Assembly (NCBI GenBank): GCA_023053685.1
Contig: JALIGW010000002.1
Span: 170,117,430 to 170,181,429 of the forward strand
Origin: Diadophis punctatus similis
Lineage: Eukaryota; Chordata; Lepidosauria; Squamata; Dipsadidae
Length of the DNA: 64,000 nt
Direction of reading: 5' to 3'
The translations under genes and the position numbers were made by a program. The notes beneath the pieces are model-generated. The model did no database searches, was not told the origin of the DNA, and worked only from the letters and a program-made list of their open reading frames with translations. Shown one piece after another: positions 23,521 to 35,110 of this stretch. The stretch's first letter is position 1, and the number at the start of each line of letters is the position of its first letter.

Positions 23521-24149
23521 TTTTGTGGGTATTTGTTACTTTTGAGTGTTTTTGTATAGCTCTGAATAGATTTTTTTTCTAACATTTATTTCTAACAATT
23601 ATTTCTAACATTTCCTGTCTTGTTCTACACACAGAGCCATCTTCATGTTTTAATGTAAACACCTTCTTTTTTGCATTTAAAAGCTTGCATTTTGCTCTAT
23701 TAATCCCTTTGTTTTCTTCAGTTGCATTTTTTACAACCTTCACGTTAAACTGACGCGCACTTCTTCTTGGATATGTTTTCTTTGGTCTTACAAAGTTCAA
23801 CATACTCCAGTTTATTAGTGAAACTTCTGGTATTCTTCATTGTCCATCATTTTTTCATTAAATCAATAGTTTCATCAGAGATTTTTGACTGTACCAAGTG
23901 TTTTTCCAGAGGTGCTATAGATGTAGCAGATTCAAGGATGTTTTTTGACTATTTGTTCATTTTGGTCTGTAATGTTCATCTCTTCCAAGTCTTGCAATAG
24001 AGCAAAGCGATTTGACAGATTAAGCTCAAAATCACTGTTCTCCTCTAACAGCTTATCACTCTTTATTTTTGTTTTTCGTGATGCTCTATCATTTTCATGT
24101 GCTCTTTTTAACAGCTTATCTTCACTTTGGCTTGTACCATTCTATGGTC

Positions 24150-24790
24150 ACTTCCAATGTTAAAATGACTGATGACAGTACAATTGGCAGAATATGGTTT
24201 TATCACTTGATATGATGTAGTCAATTTCACTTGTGTACCCGGATGGACTCTTCCATGTCCTTTTCTTGCTAGCTTTTTTCTTGTAAAATGAGTTAATGAT
24301 GTAAAGTTCCTGTCCTTCAGCAAAATCTATTAGTCTGTCACCTCTATTATCTCATTCACTACTTCCATAGGGCCACTCCTTTTTCTCCAGGTATTGTTCC
24401 TCCTATTCTTGCATTAAAGTCACCCATTAATATTCTGTATAAAGGCATTTTTGTTGCCTTGAAGGCAGGTCACATCGTTGTAAGACTCCTCGACCTCATC
24501 ATCATTATTGTGGGCAAGTAAGCTTGGATGGTTTGAAGCTTGTATTGTTTGTTCAATTGAATGATGCACTGGGCTACTCTGTCTGATGTATTCAAATTTT
24601 ACTACAGAGTCTTTCAGCTTTTGGTTGATGAGAAAACCAACTTTGCCACATTGTCCATCTTTGGTACCTCTAGTGTAGAATAAATGCCCAGTCCTATCAA
24701 GTTCGACTAAATTTTTACCCTTTTGTCATGTTTTGCATAATCCAATGATATCCCAATACATATTTTCTTTGTTCAATCAACAGTTCTTCT
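24150..24790 (-). pseudogene. RTE endonuclease domain remnant
   Basis: Minus-strand pieces include GDFNARIGG (near 24415), TWKSPSGYTSEIDYIISS (near 24220) and SNHPSLLAHNNDDEVEESYN (near 24510). These correspond to the 'GDFNA.iG' and '.T..sp.g....idyi' conserved blocks of the APE-type endonuclease of RTE LINEs, which nicks the target for priming. Frames shift several times and stops occur, so no active enzyme is encoded. Confidence 0.8.
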
Positions 24791-25224
24791 AGTCAAGAGT
24801 CCATTTTCATTGTTCAAATGTTGACTGTTTCTATGTGCAAAGTCCAAAGGCAACCTGACTTAACCCAGTGATTCTTAGCACCCTCTGCCTTAAGGCAAGT
24901 CTTCCCACTGCCATGGGTAGTTGCCCTAGGGCCTTTGGGGGGAATGAGGGCCATTTTTGAGGTTACATTGGCATGTGGAAGGAATAGACCATAATCTGCT
25001 ATGCTGGTCCAATGTGGGTTGGCAGATGTGATCAGTGTCAGTCTGGGGTATCCATCATGGCCTATTCACTATGGGAGACCCTTCTGGACATATACATATC
25101 TAACAACATAACTCATGATTTCATTTACCCACACAAGCCCCTTTGCCTCGTCAAGGCTTTGATCATAGAAGGAGATATAATTATATAATGTTATCTAATG
25201 TTGATAATCTAACTAATGTGAATG

Positions 25225-25375
25225 AGGGCAAGAACCGTTTATTTATTATTTATTTATTTATTAAAATTTCTATGCCAACTCCCGGGGGACTCTGGGCGGC
25301 TAACAACAGGTATAGAAACATATAATCAATAAAAGCAATTTTAAAAAAACACTATCAATATTTTAAAAACAACTT
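25225..25375 (-). mobile_element. L2-type LINE 3' end
   Basis: On the minus strand: TTAGCCGCCCAGAGTCCCCC, GGGAGTTGGCATAGAAATTT, then an (AATA)n tail. This is the usual L2 3' terminus. It lies 38 bp from the RTE element's duplication. Confidence 0.75.
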
Positions 25376-27090
25376 AGAAAGAGTTTAGAAAGAGTTGTCA
25401 GAATTGGTTGCCTAGGTGATTCACATTATCTGTAAGCCATAAATCTTTGTAAGCTCAGAAACCAAATTATTACGTAATTTTGTGGTTCTTGAGCCCCATT
25501 TGATTATTTTGCTTTTACACTATTATTCAATCAGAAGTAGCAGGAAAGAAAACCCCACTTTTGAGAACACATACTTTATTCCATCTCTGCTAAAATATCT
25601 TAAAGACTTTTTGCCAAGTGCTTTCCAAAACATTTTACAGACCCATGCAACTTTACATCATTAACTCGTTTTACAAGAAAAAGCTAGCAGGATCCTACAT
25701 TTTAAAGACCCATGCAACTACTATTTTTCCTTTTTCAAGAAATATATTAAAAAGTTTATAATTCTCTGAAGATTTCTTTGATTTCATGAAGTGGCAGAGA
25801 TTTAATTTTGTTTTTCTTTAACCAGCAGTGTGTTTTCTTTTGTTTCACCTTCTTCTATCAATGGAAGGGTGACTCAAAACATGTTCAGTATCCAGTGTAT
25901 TCTTCTTTTGTACCTAAATGTATTGACAATCCTCTTGTGTTCATCGTGGTGTGTGGCCAAACATAGGCTGCTCAGTAAACACTCATAATTGACTGGTTGA
26001 TCCAACTCTTGTAATTGCCCTCTTTTGTATGTTGATTTGGGAACAACTGCAGTCCCCATTGCTTTGAAGAATCAAGATCACCCACTGAATCAACACTGCC
26101 AGATTTAATGGAGAGAGAAAAAGGAAAATTACAGCACTGTAACTGGGTGCTAGAGGTGGCTGGTTTGTAAGCCATGATGAAAGTTTTGCTGATAACAACA
26201 ACTACAAGAAAGGCAATATCAGAAGCTACCAAATCACTTAGGGTTAGCATTGTCACACAATCAGCCCATTATGGTGATAAAATTGCAGTTCTATGCTGTT
26301 TTTCTGCACAAGGAGTCTATGGAAATACACTTCATTTTTTTTTTGTATCCAGACAGTTAACAGTCTGCCTGTGCACCAAAATTGCTTAAAGACCATCAGC
26401 CTTATTTACAAATACCAGCAAAATAACTATCATATAGTGTGGTTTATTTGAAATTTGGAAATAGACCTCTTCCATTTGGTCCAAAATCACCGAATGCTGT
26501 TGTGCCTTCTGTGCATGAGTCTGTAGGAGGCATTAAACATAGCCTTTTCCTGCACCAAGTATACAAAAACACAATGCATTATTTCTTTGTAGCTTGCTTT
26601 GCAAATTTTTAACAGTGTAGACAACTATCCCCTAACAAACTGTTCCCAAAGGCAGATAACGATATCCTTTTGTTAGATGGCAATTTGCTGCCACAGTTCA
26701 TGCTTTTCCTAAAATATACTTTAACCACCATAGGTCTCTGGCCAAATAGAGTTAAAAGAGGTAGAAGATAACTCTCATTTCAATTTCTTCCACAAATTTC
26801 CTTCAAAAGGGCAGAATTATAGAATGCAGGAATGAAAAGAACACCTTCTCCAGTGTTAAAATAGCTATGAAGAAGTACTCAAATGTCACTGCCAGAGTGG
26901 CAATTGAAAGAGGACTAGACAAGCTTAAACTTTTAACAATGAGCATATATACTAGAAGGTGAGGTTCTCCACCAAAAAAAACCCCTCTGCAGCTGGGAAA
27001 GTTCTAACATGGATTCCATATGGTGTATGATTCATATGTGTAATGCATAGAGATCATAAAGGCAAAGAAAATAAAATGGGAGAAAACTGG
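25376..27090. other. No feature recognised
   Basis: 1.7 kb without a recognised interspersed repeat or gene. Short ORFs around 25900-26260 overlap in several frames and carry no motif. Confidence 0.5.
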
Positions 27091-27098
27091 GTCTTAGC

Positions 27099-27342
27099 CA
27101 GGGGTGAAATTCAAAATTTTCCCCTACCGGTTCTGTGGGCGTGGCTTGGTGGGCATGGTAGGGGAAGGATACTGCAAAATCTCCATTCCCTCCCCATTCC
27201 TGTGGGAAGGATATTGCAAAATCTCCATTCCCACCCCAATCTGGGGCCAGCCAGAGGTGATGTTTGCCGGTTCTCCGAACTATTCAAAATTTCCGCTACC
27301 GGTTCTCCAGAACCTGTCATAACCTGCTGAATTTCACCCCTG
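27099..27342 (+). mobile_element. hAT MITE (CAGGGGTGAAATTC), perfect 8-bp duplication
   Basis: 244 bp; ends CAGGGGTGAAATTCAAAATT and CTGAATTTCACCCCTG; exact GTCTTAGC at 27091-27098 and 27343-27350. An internal GGAAGGATACTGCAAAATCT unit occurs twice in tandem. Same family and orientation as 43270-43535, reverse of 44258-44470. Confidence 0.94.
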
Positions 27343-27350
27343 GTCTTAGC

Positions 27351-27868
27351 ATAATTTTCAGCTGAAGATGAATATCCAGACTGTATTAACAAATGTTTAG
27401 CAGTTCCTCTTCCCACTGAAATGTTCCAAAAACTGAAATACCCACAGAATGTATTCAGGAAAAATGGAAAGGCAGTTATCCCTGCTTATTTATCAGAATA
27501 TGTGTGATTATAATAATCATATTTCAAAGAACATATCTCCTCATTCTGATTTAGTGCTGAATATATGCAAAAATAGACCTTCAAACAGCAAGTGAATCAT
27601 CCTTTCCCTTGAAAATTTTGAAACTGTGTCCTGAGCTTCAGATTAAAATAGTCCCTAGGGAGCTTTGAGGGGTTTTGCATTTGGCTATGTCTGTGTGTAT
27701 GTGTTTATGTGTCATTGCTTAGCCTAGCAGCAGTTTTATTAGCTACAGTACAAAACATTGACTCAACTAGCACTTGGATAAAGAACTCATTGCATTGAGA
27801 ACTTCGTTGCATTGAGCATAAAGTGGCCAATAACAATTTAAAAGGATAATACAGCTCAATGTGAGATG
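27351..27868. other. No feature recognised
   Basis: Nothing is recognised between two hAT elements. Confidence 0.45.
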
Positions 27869-27876
27869 AACTAGAC

Positions 27877-28217
27877 CAGGGGTCGGCAACCTTAAACACT
27901 CAGAGAGCCATTTGGACCCATTTTCCACAGAAAAGAAAACACCGGGAGCCACAAAACTCTTCCCGTGCCTGACTATTTCCTGAGCGGCCACAAAACTAGC
28001 ATATATAGTTGAATTAAAGGTTCTGTTTTCTTCTGAAACTTTTCTATTCTTGGATTTATCCATGGTTGGCCTACCAGGGATTGAATAGCATAATAAATTC
28101 CGCATCGGTGGGTATCGCACATTGGCAGTTGTGAAGCATATTTTGAGCGACTGGGAGCCGCAGCAGAGGGATGAAAGAGCCACATGCGGCTCCAGAGCGG
28201 CAGGTTGCTGACCCCTG
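27877..28217. mobile_element. OC1-like hAT element, perfect 8-bp duplication
   Basis: 341 bp; ends CAGGGGTCGGCAACCTTAAA and CAGGTTGCTGACCCCTG; exact AACTAGAC at 27869-27876 and 28218-28225. Subterminal GAGAGCCATTTGGACCC and GAGCCACATGCGGCTCCAGA are the repeated GAGCC(A/G)CA words known from OposCharlie1 hATs, a family spread by horizontal transfer among tetrapods. The interior is a deleted remnant: the 84-138-aa minus frames have stops and may keep scraps of transposase, but I see no DDE or RW motif. Confidence 0.9.
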
Positions 28218-28225
28218 AACTAGAC

Positions 28226-29198
28226 AATTAGATATATTTAAGGATCGCAAAGACATCTTAAAGTCCTTACCTGCTCCTTTCATGACTCTTCTGCTCTTTG
28301 CCAAAAAGGTTTCTGTCCTTGCAAGTTTTCTTTCAACCAATTATCCAAGATTAAATAGAGATATAAGATATAAAATCATATCCCCTCTTAAAACCAAGCT
28401 CTTCACTAATAAAATATAATTTTACACAAGGGGTAAGTAAACTGTTTTATTTTCAGGCACTCGCCCACTTTCCATCATTCAACGCTTATTCATAATTGTT
28501 GTCAATATACCATTCCCTGACAGCTGTTAAAATGGTTTGATTATTTCTACGGCATTTCTAATAAAAACGTGACCTCATGTGCAAAAAGTACTTTTAAAGC
28601 TATATGACTTGCAGAATAGATATTATGCAAATCACCATCTCCCACCTATGCCTTCCACTGTTTTAGACTATAATTCCCATCATCCCCTCCTAGTACATAC
28701 AGAACAGCTGGGCTAGACTATAATTTCAGGTCTTGACAACATCAAGGTATCAAATTATCCTAGCACTGTCATATGAAGAAAATATATAAATATCCACCCT
28801 TTGGGGATAGAGAGTCCTTGAAACTATAATTTGCATGCGTAAAAGACTCTGGCGTTCTAAGATAACTTTTTTTTCTCATTATCGTAGAATATGGGACTGC
28901 AGAACATACTTTGTTGGTTGGGGATTCTGTTGTCTGAAAGTCCTGAAATTTGTGGATAGTCCTAGTCTAACCTCCCTTGATATCCAGAGTGGACTCTCCA
29001 TCAATGTTCAGATCAAAGAAGTAGAAGTAGACTTGGCAAGGAGTTCCCAGCTATAGTCATGCTATATAGGGTTTATAGATCAATATCAGCACTCTGAACA
29101 GAGTCAGAAGACTAGTAGCTGTGTTAGCAATTTTCAAAGAAAGTCCTGACATTTTATTTGATAATTTGATAGTATTTGCATTTAAATAAATAAATAAA
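28226..29198. other. No feature recognised
   Basis: Nothing recognised; the ORF at 28835-29056 has no motif. Confidence 0.45.
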
Positions 29199-29200
29199 TA

Positions 29201-29684
29201 CTGTATTTTTTGGAGTATAAGACGCACCTTTTTCCTCCCTAAAAGTGGCTGAAAATTTGAGTGCATCTTATACTTCTAATGTAGCCTTTCTTCCAGCCCT
29301 AACTAGGTGCTAACAGATCTTCCCAGCTCTTACCTTGCAGGCTTTTTCATTGTTACTCTCTCCAAAGAATGTTTTTCCAGCCCTAAGTCTTTGCAGAATT
29401 TTTTTTCATTGCTCTACTTGCTCTGAATAAGTTTTTTTCTTGCCCTAACCAGGTGCTAACTATCTTCCCAGCTCTTACCGGCTTGCAGGCTCTTTCATTG
29501 TTACTCTCTCAGAAGAAGGTTTTTTTAAGTCCTAACCAGGGGATAAAATAATGTGCTGAAGCTGACCAGACTAAGGATGCTAGCCAGATGAATACCTGAT
29601 AGGCAGATTGTTTTCCCCTATTTTCCTCCCAAAAACTAAGGTGCGTCTTATACTCCGGTGCGTCTTATACTCCGAAAAATACGG
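29201..29684 (-). mobile_element. TA-flanked MITE, copy C (inverse of copy B)
   Basis: 484 bp between TA dinucleotides (29199-29200, 29685-29686). Read on the minus strand it matches 21148-21633 through the whole interior with only about a dozen differences seen by eye. It inserted at an (AAAT)n site. Confidence 0.9.
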
Positions 29685-29686
29685 TA

Positions 29687-30459
29687 AATATGCTGTGTCC
29701 ATATCAAAACAATTCCTGAACACTGATGGAATATTTCTTTCTCTTGACCAAAATAAGCGGAATAATTACCAGAACGTATTATCTATGGTATGGAGATGAA
29801 TTAAACTAATTATGGGAAAAAAATTAAGACCTCGCTTTAAGAGCCTGACAGGAAGAACTATAGGATTTTCTCTGTAATTAATGATTGCATGAACTCATGA
29901 ACTCATCTTCATTTAGAAGACTTTCACTGGCATAAGATGAGGGATGGTAATCACCCCATTATCTAATAATTTCACAGTTCTTTAAACTCACATTTGACCA
30001 TACATTTTAGAAAGCCTTTATTTATATATTTAAGCAAAAAGGATCTTGCAAAAGTCTTTTTGAAGGAAACAGACACCCAGAGAAAAACATCTTAATTTAC
30101 TGGGCCATCTGAACCAGGCTAAGATGTAAACCAGTCCTTATAATACATTGGGGGACTGGAACCCAATTAACTGAAGCTGGGGGGGTCAGAGGGAGGTGCC
30201 GAGTGAGTGACCCCTGGATTCAAGAATGTGATAGGAAAATTGTTCCCAGTAGGAATAGTTCTTCTAGCTTCCTCAAAGGCAGATGGGTGAATTTCTGCTC
30301 AAAAAATAGGGTTCCCTACTTCTTTTTTCTGAACCCCTTTGTTCCCATCTCCAAATCCACTGAGGATAAGTCTTCAATTCTTGCAATCAGATTTAGAGGA
30401 TGTGCCTAGTCATCTTTCACATATAAACTACATTGACTACCAAACCTATGAGATGCTTC
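29687..30459. other. No feature recognised
   Basis: Nothing recognised. Confidence 0.4.
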
Positions 30460-31050
30460 CCCCATACATATGACTTCCGGAGACTGCAATTGGTACAGAA
30501 TGCAGCTGCGCGAGCTGTGGTGGGTGTGCCGAGATACACCCACGTAACACCTATCCTCCGCCAGCTGCATTGGCTGCCTATTAGTCTCCGGTCGCAATTT
30601 AAGGTGTTGGTTTTGACCTACATGGCTCAGGGCCAGGTTACCTCCGGGACCGCATCCTACCACATTCCTCCCTACGACCAGTTAGGTCCCACAGAGTTGG
30701 TCTCCTCCAGGTCCCATCAACCAAGCAATGCCGGTTGGTGGGACCACGGGGGAGAGCTTTCTCTGTGGGAGCTCCATCTCTCTGGAACCAACTTCCCCCA
30801 GAGATCCAGACTATCCCCACCCTGCTAGCCTTCCGTAAAGCCATTAAAACATGGCTCTTCCTGCAGGTGGGGTGAAATAGAGATTAATCCCCCATGTACG
30901 AATGATGGTTTGTTTTAATTTTTGTACTCATTTTAACTGTTATTATTGGTTTTTATAAGTTATTCTTTCCTTGTGTTGTACGCCGCCCTGAGTCCCACGG
31001 GAGTTGGGCGGCCTATAAGAACGCTTAAATAAATAAAATAAATAAATATG
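30460..31050 (+). mobile_element. L2-type LINE, 3' end with RT C-terminus
   Basis: The frame from 30433 includes RLQLVQNAAARAVVGVPRYT and HVTPILRQLHWLPISLRSQF, the L2 C-terminal block, then shifts frame (FSLWELHLSGTN region). The 3' end has GCCGCCCTGAGTCCCACGGG, GGGCGGCCTATAAGAACG and an (AAAT)n tail. 5' truncated and frameshifted. Confidence 0.88.
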
Positions 31051-31644
31051 AAAAATTACAATAAGTTTTTCTTAACAAGAAAGTGATTCCCAATGAATTT
31101 GGCACAACTTACTTCTAAATAATTTTTTTAGGAGCACATGAGTAAATATTTCAGTGCCACAATATGCTCATGTTGGACATCAGTCTTTACTTTTACTGTA
31201 TTTAGCTAATTACGAGAAAGGAAAATAAATGAGAATGCTTTATTCATTTGTTATTGAGCTGTTCTTTAAAAAAAACGAGCATGTGCCTGTATCGGAGGCA
31301 ACGAGAACAAATTTAGCCATTTAAAATGCCATTTACTTCACTTATCCCCTATTTTTAGGCATCATTTCTCATATAAATGAGAACCTAAAAGGCTCAGAGA
31401 ATGTTAATGACCCTCAGCACTGTAGTAATGGAATGTGGTTTCCCATTTCTCTGTGAAAAACAATATGCCAGCCTTATGGGAGGCTGGAAGAGCTGAACAA
31501 ATAAAAAGTAATGAAGAAAGGCTCCTGATCTAGAAGCAATGTGCCACTATGGAAGAATGAAAAGAATTAAATAACCCACAGTTGCCAGAACTATGAACCT
31601 CCTTTAGGTATTCCACCAAGCAAAGTGAATCAAGAAGACACCAG
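31051..31644. other. No feature recognised
   Basis: 31370-31500 has no repeat and moderately mixed composition; a conserved element is possible but untested. Confidence 0.4.
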
Positions 31645-31882
31645 CAGCAATAGCACTTAGACTTATATACAACTTTACAGTGCTTTACAGCCCTCTCTAG
31701 CCGGTTAACAGAGTAAGCATATTTCCCCCAACAATTTGGGTCCTCATTTACCCACCTCGGAAGGATGGAAGGCTGAATCAACCTTGAACCTGGTGAGATT
31801 TGAACTGCCAAATGGCAGTCAGCCGGCAGTCAGCAGAAGTAGCCTGTAGTACTGCCCTCTAACCACTGCGCCACCGAGGCTC
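31645..31882 (-). mobile_element. Sauria-type tRNA SINE
   Basis: Minus-strand head GAGCCTCGGTGGCGCAGTGG, middle CCAAATTGTTGGGGGAAATA, tail TAAGTGCTATTGCTG. About 238 bp. A duplicated CAGCCGGCAGTCAGCAG segment near 31821 lengthens the head. Confidence 0.88.
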
Positions 31883-32414
31883 ATGGTGCACAAGGAAATA
31901 AATGTCTTGGTCTGGGATCCTACTAAAAGTAAATCTCTTTGGAGCATCACATATGTTCTTCTTCCCAGATTTTTGTATAGTTCTAAACCCCTCTTGCTTT
32001 GCACCTGTTCCTGTTCAATAAGAAAGAAAGAAACCAATAATAGATATAGGGTTTTCTATCAGGAAGCCTGTGTAATTAGACATCCAAAATAAGAGAGAGA
32101 TCTTTGCTGAATTTTGTTAAAGTAGGGAAAAGGTTGTGTGCACAATTCTCTTCCTTGCATTAATTTTACCACGCAGAATATGTAATAGAGTTTTCGAACT
32201 TTTTTTTTTACTTGATTAGATAATATCCTAAAAGTTTAGATGGTGCCCCTTTATTCCAATTTTATTCTGGGAAAAGAGGCAGCTAAATGATTATAAAATG
32301 TATTAATTCAAATGACCTTTCATTATATCTTTATAGAGAGATTTTTCTTAGGAGCACAAATATTTACCTGTTAGAGGACATACAAATTTCTCTTCCAATG
32401 ACAAATACAAGTAT
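31883..32414. other. No feature recognised
   Basis: Nothing recognised. Confidence 0.4.
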
Positions 32415-32705
32415 ATAGAACATAGAACATAGAATAACAGAGTTAGAAGGGACCTCTGAGGTCTTCTAGTCCAACCCCTTGCTCGAGCAGGAGACCCTGT
32501 ATAATTTCAGACAAATAGTTATCCAGTCTCTTTTTGAAAGCCTTCAGTGATAGAGCACCCACAACTTCTGAAGGCAAGTTATTCCATGGGTTAATCGCTC
32601 TCACCATTAGGAAATTTCTCCTTAGTTCTAGGTTGCTTCTTTCCTTGGTTAATTTCCAACCATTGTTTCTCATCTTGCCTATTGGTGCTTTGGAAAATAG
32701 TTTGG
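32415..32705 (-). mobile_element. CR1/L3-type LINE 3' end
   Basis: The minus-strand 76-aa frame 32443-32673 reads NGWKLTKERSNLELRRNFLM and AINPWNNLPSEVVGA, the translated CR1 3' end. Its 3' tail appears on the plus strand as GAACATAGAACATAGAATAACAGAG. Confidence 0.88.
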
Positions 32706-34110
32706 CGTGAGTTGTACGTGGGTGTAGTAATTTGTGGGATTTGGTTTATGGGTGTTTCTTCCAAGTGATCATGTTAGAATTGTTTCAAACAGTTTGTCAG
32801 AGGTTATCTTTTCACTTATTCATTAGGTCTGTTATAAACTTTCTTTTCATAACAGTGATAAACTTAGAATTAGGGTTTCCAGAATTTACAAGTGGCACTT
32901 AGATAATCTTTGAAACATGTAGCAATATACTTGGCCAGAAATGGAAAATGCACCTTTTTGAACGACAAATTAAATGTGGAAGTCTTAAGTACACAGTTCA
33001 AAATTAACTTTGTAATTTTAACTTTGCTTGTCTTAATGACTGTTACTCCGTGAAAAAGATCAAGTTTAAAAATGTTAATTGAATAATGGAAAGTAAGAAA
33101 AGGAGGATTAAAAGGAAAACAAGCTTTCCCCAACTTTTTAAAGCAATCAAGCGCTAAGCCAGGTGGTGGTAGTGGATTTTAGTCTGAACCACATTATCTG
33201 GGGAATCATTGGCTTTTCATTTTGGTCTGGATGTCCAGCTGGTGGTGTTAATTTGGTCACAGTGCAGAAGGCAGCATTCTTAGTAGTGACAATCAACTTG
33301 TGGAGTAAAAGCTTCCAGTGGCAATTAGGTGGGCTTCCATTGTGGAGAATTTCCTTATAAAATTTACATCTTACCTTTTCTTGATTTTCCTATCTTCTTT
33401 TTCCTGCCTACTATTCCAATGATTGTTATTTATTACTTATTTGAATAGTAGTGTTTTAAATGTTTCTATCTATTTTAATGTTTCCCTATTTTTACTGCAT
33501 TCATTGTAATTTTTATATAAAGGGCTTTGGGTATGGGGGGGAGGATTACTGAAAAACAGCACTGAAATATTTGGAATAAATGTCTTTTTCATGCACCTAT
33601 TAATATGGTGCAAAGTTGCATGCCTTCTAGCTTTTTTGTTTCACAGGATTTCTATTTTCATACCACTATCTCAGTAAATAATTTTCTGGTGTGCTGCTTT
33701 TTTTTTTAAAGGTGATTGAAACCATTCTTTTGGAAAGATAATATATTCTGGGCTGTACATGTGAATATAGACAAATAATTACTTATTCATGTTTGTTTGT
33801 TTGTTTATTCAATTTCCAAAGCTGCCCATATCAGACAATGACTCTGGAGAATCTGCTTATGTTTTTGTAAGATCTAACAAGAAGAAATCTTTATCAAGTG
33901 AAACCAGATACAAATGCTTTTTTCCTTCACGTTTTTCTTCTCAATGTGAGAAGAACAGAATCAGAGGGGAGGCAGATCGCACGAACTACTGGAAATCTAC
34001 AAAGTACTTTAAGCTGTTTCCAGCACAAGATTCTCCAATGGGTCAAGTTATCTTGGAAAGATAAGTTGATAACTAGAGAAAAGAAGGACTAGGGATGACA
34101 TGATAGCAGT
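32706..34110. other. No feature recognised
   Basis: 1.4 kb with no repeat or gene recognised. Confidence 0.45.
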
Positions 34111-34530
34111 ATTTATTTATTTATTTAATCAATCTTATAGGCCGCCCAACTCCCAGGGTACTGTGGGCGGCATACAACAGATCAAAAAAACATTAAAAGC
34201 ACAATATAAAAGTTAAAATACATATAAAACATTAAAACAAACCATCAATCATACAAAGGGTGACCATTTCTTAATAGCCACACACTGGTCTCTATCCCCA
34301 TGCCTGCTGGAAGAGCCAGGTTTTAACGGCTTTGTGGAAGGCCAGTAGGGTGGGGGTGGTCCGGATCTCCGGAGGTAGTTGGTTCCATAGAGATGGAGCC
34401 ACCACAGAGAAGGCTCTCCCTCGCTGTCCTGCCAGCTGACATTGTTTGGCCGACGGGACCCGAAGGAGACTAACTCTGTGGGCTCTGACCAGTTGTAGGG
34501 AGGTATGTAGTAGCAGGAGGTCCTGCAAGT
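34111..34530 (-). mobile_element. L2-type LINE 3' end
   Basis: On the minus strand the 87-aa frame 34292-34555 has LVRAHRVSLLRVPSAKQ, RAFSVVAPSLWNQLPPEIRT and FHKAVKTWLFQQAW, the typical end of L2 ORF2. The 3' end shows GCCGCCCACAGTACCCTGGG and an (AATA)n tail. A CR1 copy joins at about 34530. Confidence 0.88.
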
Positions 34531-35110
34531 ATTCCAGTATCTGAGAAGTTGCCACAAAGAGAAGGGGGGGTCAACGTATGTACCAAAGCACCTGTAGGCA
34601 AGACGAGAAACAATGGATGGAAACTAATCAAGGAGAGATGCAAGCTGGAACTAAGGAAAAACTTCCTAACAGTGAGGACAATTACTGGAACAGCTTGCCA
34701 TCAGAAGTTCTGGGTGCTTCATCACTGGAGACTGTCCAGCAGGGGTGAAATGCTCCCGGTTCGCTTTTACCTGTCTGTCGTCGGTGAGCCGATCACACAG
34801 GTAGCACGGCGCTCCGCCCACCCGCCAGGACACCGCCATTTGAGTTCTTTTACCCTCTCCGCATGCACAGAACGCTTTGTGCATGCGCAGAGGGTAAAAG
34901 AACTCAAATGGCGGTGTCCCGGCGGGTGGGCGGAGCGCCGCACTACCTGCGCGATCGGCTCACCGACAACAGACAGGTAAAAGCGAACCGGGAGCATTTC
35001 ACCCCTGCTGGACAGTCATTTGTCTGAAATGGTATAGGATCTCCTGCTTGAGAGAGAGTTGGACTAGAAGACCTTCAAGGTCCCTTCCAGCTCTATTCTG
35101 ATTGATATTG
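34531..35110 (+). mobile_element. CR1/L3-type LINE 3' end, split by a foldback hAT
   Basis: CR1 parts at 34531-34729 (CCAGTATCTGAGAAGTTGCC ... CTTCATCACTGG) and 35008-35110 (GACAGTCATTTGTCTGAAAT ... CAGCTCTATTCTGATTGAT). Compared with copies at 49479 and 20106, about 20 bp of CR1 (the TTTTAAGAAGAGAC part) is missing just left of the insertion. Confidence 0.88.
34740..35007. mobile_element. Nearly perfect palindromic hAT MITE
   Basis: 268 bp; both ends read CAGGGGTGAAATGCTCCCGG inwards. The arms (about 133 bp each) differ at only a handful of sites, mostly C/T or G/A at CpG. The centre is near AACGCTTTGTGC (about 34871). The flanks are inverted copies (CTGTCCAG left, CTGGACAG right) rather than direct 8-bp duplications. 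The two mirrored ORFs (on either arm, MLPVRFYLSVVGEP) are a direct result of the palindrome and are not proteins. Confidence 0.92.

Larger units (their letters stand above)
21923..25174 (-). mobile_element. Nearly full-length RTE-clade LINE with 12-bp duplication
   Basis: A 3.25-kb retrotransposon on the minus strand, flanked by ATATAATTATAT at 21911-21922 and 25175-25186. The 3' end is a short (GAT)n-like tail (CATCATTCATCATCATCA on the plus strand), typical of RTE elements. Order on the minus strand: 5'UTR-like 25174-24800, apurinic endonuclease remnants about 24790-24150, a linker, RT 23514-22300, 3' end. Length matches the family's usual 3.2-3.3 kb. It is broken by many stops and shifts. 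The RT motifs differ from Bov-B in the window, so this is a different RTE lineage. Confidence 0.85.

Noticed and set aside
33163..33360. 65-aa ORF with hydrophobic stretch as small membrane protein
   Set aside because: No start context, no homologous motif, surrounded by stops and AT-rich intergenic DNA.
34549..34997. 143-, 76- and 72-aa ORFs with mirrored sequence
   Set aside because: The same arm of a palindromic hAT read twice; no protein family.
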